NCBI RefSeq assembly: GCF_050947335.1 | Contig: NC_134995.1 | Location: 5,370,501-5,434,500 of the forward strand | Length of the DNA stretch: 64,000 bases | Reading direction: 5' to 3' | DNA from: Megachile rotundata | Lineage: Eukaryota; Arthropoda; Insecta; Hymenoptera; Megachilidae | Shown: positions 58,771 to 64,000 of the stretch, piece by piece | Layout of the letters: every line of letters begins with the position of its first letter | Position numbering within the stretch: the stretch's first letter is position 1 | Position numbers and translations under genes: made by a program | The notes under the pieces: model-generated | Seen by the model: only the letters and a program-made list of their open reading frames with translations | Database searches by the model: none | Told to the model about the DNA's origin: nothing

Positions 58771-61700
58771 TTTAGACTAAGCTTTATTTCATCTTCGAAA
58801 CTTTCCTCTATGAAAAAAATTCCAGTGTTTTTCCGTAGCTCGCCCTGTATAATTTTTCTATCCATAAATACCGAAACTGTGAAACTCGCGAAAGAACATT
58901 TGACGTGCACTAATTCCTCGTACGCAGGAGACAAAAATTCCGGCAGCCGACACGGGTTTGTACTTTATACGTTTTCACGGCGAATGGTGAAGCGCATAAT
59001 TTCGGGAGGTATCATAAATCTTTCCGCGGACGCACGCATTGTGTATCCAGAATCCAGGGTCGCCGATATTGGTCGTACGTTACGGGGGCAAAAAGTGATC
59101 ATATAACACAGTATCACTCTGATTGCGGATACATACGCTAAGGTGAGTATCGGCAGGAAGGGAGATGGTGGATGCCAGGAGAAGGTAGCGGAGAAAGAGG
59201 AGCATAACCTAGCAAAGTGGAAGTGGCGATGTCGGTATAGGAAGGGGTAGGGCTGAACGCATCCCTGCCAGACCGGCCACCTGCCTACCAACCCTGTCTG
59301 CTCCACGACGCTTCCCAGTATTCGAGCGATCGCTAACACTCGCGCACGCAAATCCCTCGGCCGGGGATGTGCGTTTATCGCGCCATCACGTCGACACACA
59401 TCGTACTACGAAACGTACGAAGCAACGTAGTGGCAGCGTGCCCGACGTGACGTGATGTGGCGTGTCGTGCCGTGCCGTGCCGTGTCGTGATTCGATGTGG
59501 TACACGCCACCTTCGAAATTGGACCTGTCGCGATGTATCACTCGGAGAAGACACCTTTGTCCGTCCCTTCGTAACACGTCACCGAGCCCTGAGCTATGGA
59601 TTCGCCGGGAATCACCGCGCGGGCATCCCACGAGTGCCCATGAACGAGCTACCCCCATGAAATCCTATGATGCGGCCTTCCGATACTCTCGACCTCGAAT
59701 TCATCCGACAATCCTCTATTCCGAGCTTTTATAAACACCGAGAAGGCCAACAAACGATTTCTTCAGAATCGCGGTTCAACAACACATGTTCTGCGACAAG
59801 ATTTAACGACCTCTGCGTTCACTCAACGTGGGTTACTTATGAGGACTTTATCTCTGTCCGGTAATTTTCGGAACTTCAAAGGAATGCTAAACTTCGATCC
59901 AATTGGACATTTCTGTCGATCGAATCTTTGCAATGGGGATGAACTCGTGTCTCGTCAGGTGACGAAGACATTCCAGAATAAAGTTTAATGAACGTCAAGT
60001 ATATGCGAATTCGTTAACGGAGCAACATTGATGATAAATTCGAGAAAAATGCTCATTCGCTGTGCAATTAACGTCACTAATGTACCGAATGACATCTAAT
60101 CGTTCGGACTGCGGGCTAAATTTTGATCGCGTTCGCAGCAGTAATTCCGAGCGGTGGCTTCCCTCGGCCTTTGCCTCCCTTTTTCCTGTTTCGAAAACAC
60201 TTGACACAAGCAACCGGCGGTGTATCGCAGTGAACGCTGCCTGACATGGCTACGTGTTTCGACCAAGCTTCGTTTCGCGTTTCACAAAGGAACGAGGTCA
60301 TTAGGTACGCGAGAAAGCAGGAAGGGTCGAGGGAAGTTGGCCACGCGGGAATAAGTGTCCGCGGCACTTTTCCGGGGGTCTTTCTTTTATTCCGAAAGGA
60401 TGTCACGACGGTCAATCCCTCGTAGCTCGATACACCTTTAAGTTTGCCGCTTCAATTGCTCGGTCGATTCACGTACTTTCTGAACATTCTAAGGGCACTT
60501 GTTACCGTATAGTCGACCGGACGGAACATTTACGTCGGATCGAAGCCATAGAGGATTACGGTTGGCTGCAATCGCCGCATAGCAGCTGTAAATATCGCCG
60601 ATTCAAGTAAGCGCTGTTGATTCGATGGTGTATCGTCAACTTACGAACGGATCGCAACGGTACTAATTTCTAGAAAATTGTGAACGAGTGAATAAACTTT
60701 TGTCATTCGAACCGGAGCGGAAGAAAATTTCGGGACCTGTTTGACACGGTGCGTTGAAATGAATTGTAGATGATTCTTCGTGTTCGATCGTGTGTTAAAT
60801 CCGCAGCTCCGAATGATCAATTGGTCGTAGCGAGAAGTGGAAGAGCATCGGGTTTATCCATGATGGAGGCGGAAATCGAGCAAATTCTATCGAAACCCAC
60901 TAGCGAAATGAAATGCGAACTGGTTGATCTGTTAAACAGCATGGTACTCTTGATAACCGTTGTTAGATAATGTGGTTGATCGATTGAGGGGGCAATTTTG
61001 TTCAGCCAACTAAAGAGGAAACGCTTGTCAAGAGGTTGTCGAGCACCTTCTTTAATCCTACATAGAGAGATCCTTGAGATCATATTTCGGATAACGAGTC
61101 GATGTAATCAGTGCTCGAACGTCGCTACGAATCGCTGGTAATTAAGAAAATGTCAAGAACAAGAAACGTAGATAAAGATAATTTTCATCCTGACGCAGCG
61201 ACGACGTGCTGATCTTTCTTTTTTAAACGAGCTACGCTGCTTATCTCGTTTCCGCACAATGGTCGATGCTCTTAATCTTACGGAACACCAGAACGGAAGA
61301 GAAAAATCTTCTGCGGTCGTTTTCTTCTAACCACGGAGAACGTTTAATGCGAACAAAGGAACATCGGTAAAAACTCCATTCCGCAGAAGCAAGAAAGTCA
61401 CCACCATTGCCGGTGACGTTAACGTTATTCGAAAGATATAAAGGGAAAAAGGTTATCGATAACATTCGTACCTCGCACAAAAGCATCGAATATGCGGTGT
61501 TCGCGCGTTCTATTCCGCAGAAATTATCAAGCATCATCTTGGCGGGAAGTTTGAAAGCTGCTCGGAGCGAGAAACACCCCCGGTGTCTGTAACAACCGAT
61601 GAAAAGGGCCGAGTAATCAGCTTCATGTTGTCCCGATTTATCCGAGAGCTCTCGGCGGATAGTTTCACGGAAGAACGCGGAAAGAAGAAGAAGAAGTCAC

Positions 61701-61828
61701 GCGGTGACGTGTCGTCGGTTTTGTGACCGTACGGTGAGCGGGCCGTCGAGAAGTCCCGCGACCTTTCTTATCGAAAAGTGGTCACCATCGAGGGTGGTGA
61801 ACGTAATGTGACAACAGCAGGTGAAGAA
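58771..61828 (+). promoter_or_regulatory. GC-richer upstream region or 5' UTR of the His-rich gene
   Basis: GC and CpG content rise clearly from about 58.85 kb and stay high up to the coding exon at 61829. Frames on both strands (for example 58965-59399 minus) are by-products of composition and show no family resemblance. A CGTGC pentamer run lies near 59455-59490. The region is best read as promoter and untranslated leader, perhaps with several start sites. No specific promoter element was identified. Confidence 0.45.
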
Positions 61829-62216
61829 ATGACGGTGACTCCGTCGACTTCCGATGTCGCTGACAAGGCAGTCTCGACGGACGACGGTGGCAGTGGAATG
61901 GAGGTGGCACGTCTCGAAGCCGTCCTCGCTGCTCTGGTGGAAACGAAGGTGGAAGCAATCAAAGCTTCCTCGGCATTGAGCAAACGTTCCGGTAGCGCGC
62001 CAGCCAGTCCCCGTCGGCTCAGACTAACTTCCACTTCGACTGCCTCCTCCTCGCTGAATCATCATCAACATCGAAGGAAGAGTCATCATCATCATCATCA
62101 CCATCACCACCACCATCATCATCATCATCATCGTCGTCGTAGGAGACACGATTCAGCCCCGTGCGACGAGTTCATGGGAGATATCACGGAACACCATCAT
62201 CATAATTCGCATCATG
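61829..62216 (+). CDS. First coding exon of an unrecognised His-rich protein
   Basis: From ATG 61829 the exon encodes 129 residues and one extra base, ending at G before a strong GTGAGT donor (62217). The first ATG of this open frame is chosen. The frame is open upstream only to 61727, after a TGA. The sequence has an acidic/Thr start (MTVTPSTSDVADKAV), a short helix-like block MEVARLEAVLAALVETKVEA, a Ser/Pro/Arg patch SGSAPASPRRLRL, and then 16 consecutive His followed by 5 Arg (about residues 85-105). A second His cluster follows near the end. I do not recognise the family. The phosphosite-like SAPASP patch suggests a cytosolic or nuclear regulatory protein, but that is guesswork. The next exon lies beyond the window. 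Confidence 0.6.
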
Positions 62217-64000
62217 GTGAGTATGTTTATTGCTTTAGTTAAGCTTTTTAGTTTTACGAACTATTCTGTATCTGTGAAATGTTTGTGTGAGGCAATTTAG
62301 AATACTTGGTTTGCGAGCTTAATGAAGTGTAATGGCACAGTTATAACGCGAGGTTTTCAGATTGTATGAACAGCATGTTTTGAATAAATTAATGATATAC
62401 TCGGGTATTCGATTTCGTGGTAGCAAAATGCTTTTTATGTGAAATTTCATTGATTAAGCTGATGATTAAGGTCTTAGGTTAGAGTTATCATATTATTCAA
62501 TTAAGGTTCACATTATTATGTTCAGGTTAATAATTAAGGTATTAGGTATAAGTGGAGTTAGGATTTATCTTTCTCCTTTCATGAGTGTTTAATTAATCCT
62601 GGCATTAATAACTAAAATAATTGTGGTACAATTTGAATATTACATTCACGTACTACATAACACATTCTCATGTACATATAGAGTGTTCCTATTTTAATTT
62701 ATTTAACATTATCTATTCCTAAAGAAAGGAAATATTGAAGTAGGGTTTGATACTTTGTTAAAAGGTTATAATAAAAATACGAAATGACTCACGAATTTAT
62801 TGTGAACTGGCGTCGTTTAAAATGTTAAAGAAATTTAATAAAGTTTTAAAAAGATTAGTAATATGAAGAAAAAAATGTTAAGGGGTAATATTTTAAAAAT
62901 TGAGTTTTAACCTTAATAAATAATAAATTAATTCATTGTTTTTACATTTGTTTTCGTTTTTTTAAATAACTGTAATGGATGATTTCGAAAGACAATTACG
63001 TTAATATATTTTAAATATTTTAAAGGAATAAGGTTCCAGAACCGATTTATTTCAGCATGCGCCATTGTGTTCCAAAAGAAACATAATAAATTCTTAAACG
63101 TCCACATGGATGTGGATTATTGATATAAGGATTAAATTCGTGGTAGCAGTCAACGATGACTGACTTAGGGATTGAAAATAGCTATGATACGGTTTCGATT
63201 CTTGAAACTGTTATGAAAACCGAAATAATGTCATAACTGTTACGGATATAACGGTTCTTGCTCGTATCGGTTTCCGCTTGAGTTTTTCAGAACCGATATT
63301 ATATCGGTTTTATAACTGTTATTTTCCAGTTCTATATTTCGATTCTAAAGCGGTTCTAGAAACGATACTGGTATCGATTTTGAAATATCTAAGGTTCTCG
63401 ACAGCTGCAAAGTAGATACGAGTATCGATTCTACATGGAACTGTTTTGGAACTGCAATATGGAACCGCAAAATCACAGTCACAGAAGTATCAGTTGTAAA
63501 GAAATTCGTATCATTATATCCATAACAGATATCACATTATTTCGATTGTCATAATTGTATGAAGAATCGATGAATAAATATGGAGTAATTTTTCTTAGGA
63601 ACTGGTTGATTTGGCCCAAAAATGTTTAATGCATTTACTGCTTTTAAATGTACAGGGTGTCATCGACCCAAATATATTTAAAAGTTTGATACAAACATGT
63701 TTGAGACAAAAGTTACGTGATTTTAAGAAATTATTTGAGTGATTGTATTCTTGTGCTTTAGAGAAGATGTGAATGTAAGCTCGTTTTTTAAATCATATAT
63801 TTTCAATGCGCCGTTTTATGCAGTTCGCTTTTCTCTACCCAACAGTATTAACGACTATTAAACTGCTAATTTTGGTAGTACACAATGGTATTAATGAGTA
63901 TTAACCAGTTAACTGTGGCGATCTTTTTGCAAAGCGCGCACCAGTGTGTGTCGTGATAATCAAGCGATGACGAGTTAGCTCTCAAGAATTTATGAATCCA
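62217..64000 (+). other. Intron of the His-rich gene (to window end)
   Basis: AT-rich sequence with no exon recognised before the window ends. A patch of repeated ACCGATA/CGGTTCT words lies at about 63165-63480, and a CAGGGTGTCATCGACCC word that looks like a transposon end lies at 63653. Confidence 0.45.
63165..63480. repeat. Degenerate ACCGATA/TATCGGT repeat patch
   Basis: Words such as AACCGATATTATATCGGTT (a 19-base palindrome), GGTTCTAGAAACGATACTGG and TATCGGTTTCCG recur in both orientations. It looks like an old satellite or transposon interior. Confidence 0.5.

Noticed and set aside
58965..59734. Several overlapping frames in the GC-rich block
   Set aside because: High GC lowers stop frequency on both strands. 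No domain, conserved block or splice signal was found.
60770..60970. 66-residue frame with MEAEIEQILSKPTSEMKCELVDL
   Set aside because: It has a protein-like helix pattern and could be an upstream exon, but it ends at a stop and has no convincing donor, so I left it out of the gene calls.
1..64000. tRNA and rRNA genes
   Set aside because: Reading both strands I found no block with the paired arms and TTCGA-type loop of a tRNA, and no rRNA core. A covariance-model scan would be decisive.

Overview
The window is eukaryotic nuclear DNA from an insect, most likely a hymenopteran (bee, wasp or ant). The genes have short exons split by AT-rich introns with GT/AG borders and conserved phases. The background is very AT-rich. 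It is littered with decayed mariner, Tc1 and pogo-like DNA transposons, TA-flanked MITEs, and arrays of 7-mer and 8-mer satellites. The order-level guess is inference, because no species marker is visible.

Layout. 1-0.3 kb holds nested hairpin repeats. 0.3-16 kb is gene-poor: transposase relics plus octamer arrays (5.9-6.8 and 7.6-8.7 kb) and heptamer arrays (10.4-10.8 and 13.6-14.0 kb). 16.3-20.6 kb (minus) carries two spliced exons of an unrecognised, probably extracellular, insect protein. 21.7-22.9 kb is a pogo-like element with a psq-type helix-turn-helix and subterminal repeats. 24.7-29.1 kb (minus) is a complete six-exon CLIP-domain serine protease with a scrambled mariner in its third-exon-side intron. 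31.3-32.6 kb is a large foldback repeat with six mirror-placed CTCF-like motifs. 33.4-36.7 kb (plus) is a complete 11-exon Mcm6. 37.3-48.8 kb (plus) is a complete 10-exon urea-transporter (SLC14) family gene whose long introns hold two TA-flanked MITEs and satellite arrays. 50.2-50.7 kb is a Tc1 relic. 53.1-53.9 kb is a 132-bp satellite. 54-58.7 kb is an AT-rich desert. 58.8-62.2 kb is a GC-richer, CpG-containing upstream region ending in a coding exon with 16 His followed by 5 Arg. The intron after that exon runs to the window end.

How the genes relate. The genes look functionally independent: DNA replication licensing (Mcm6), urea/small solute transport (SLC14-like), an extracellular proteolytic cascade (CLIP protease) and a putative secreted matrix protein. 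Mcm6 has an E2F-type site about 100 bp upstream of its ATG, which fits S-phase control. The strongest unexplained signals are the CTCF-like foldback just upstream of Mcm6, the nested hairpins at the window start, the pogo-like element with its repeated transposase-site-like motif, and the CLIP domain that lacks cysteines expected at two positions.
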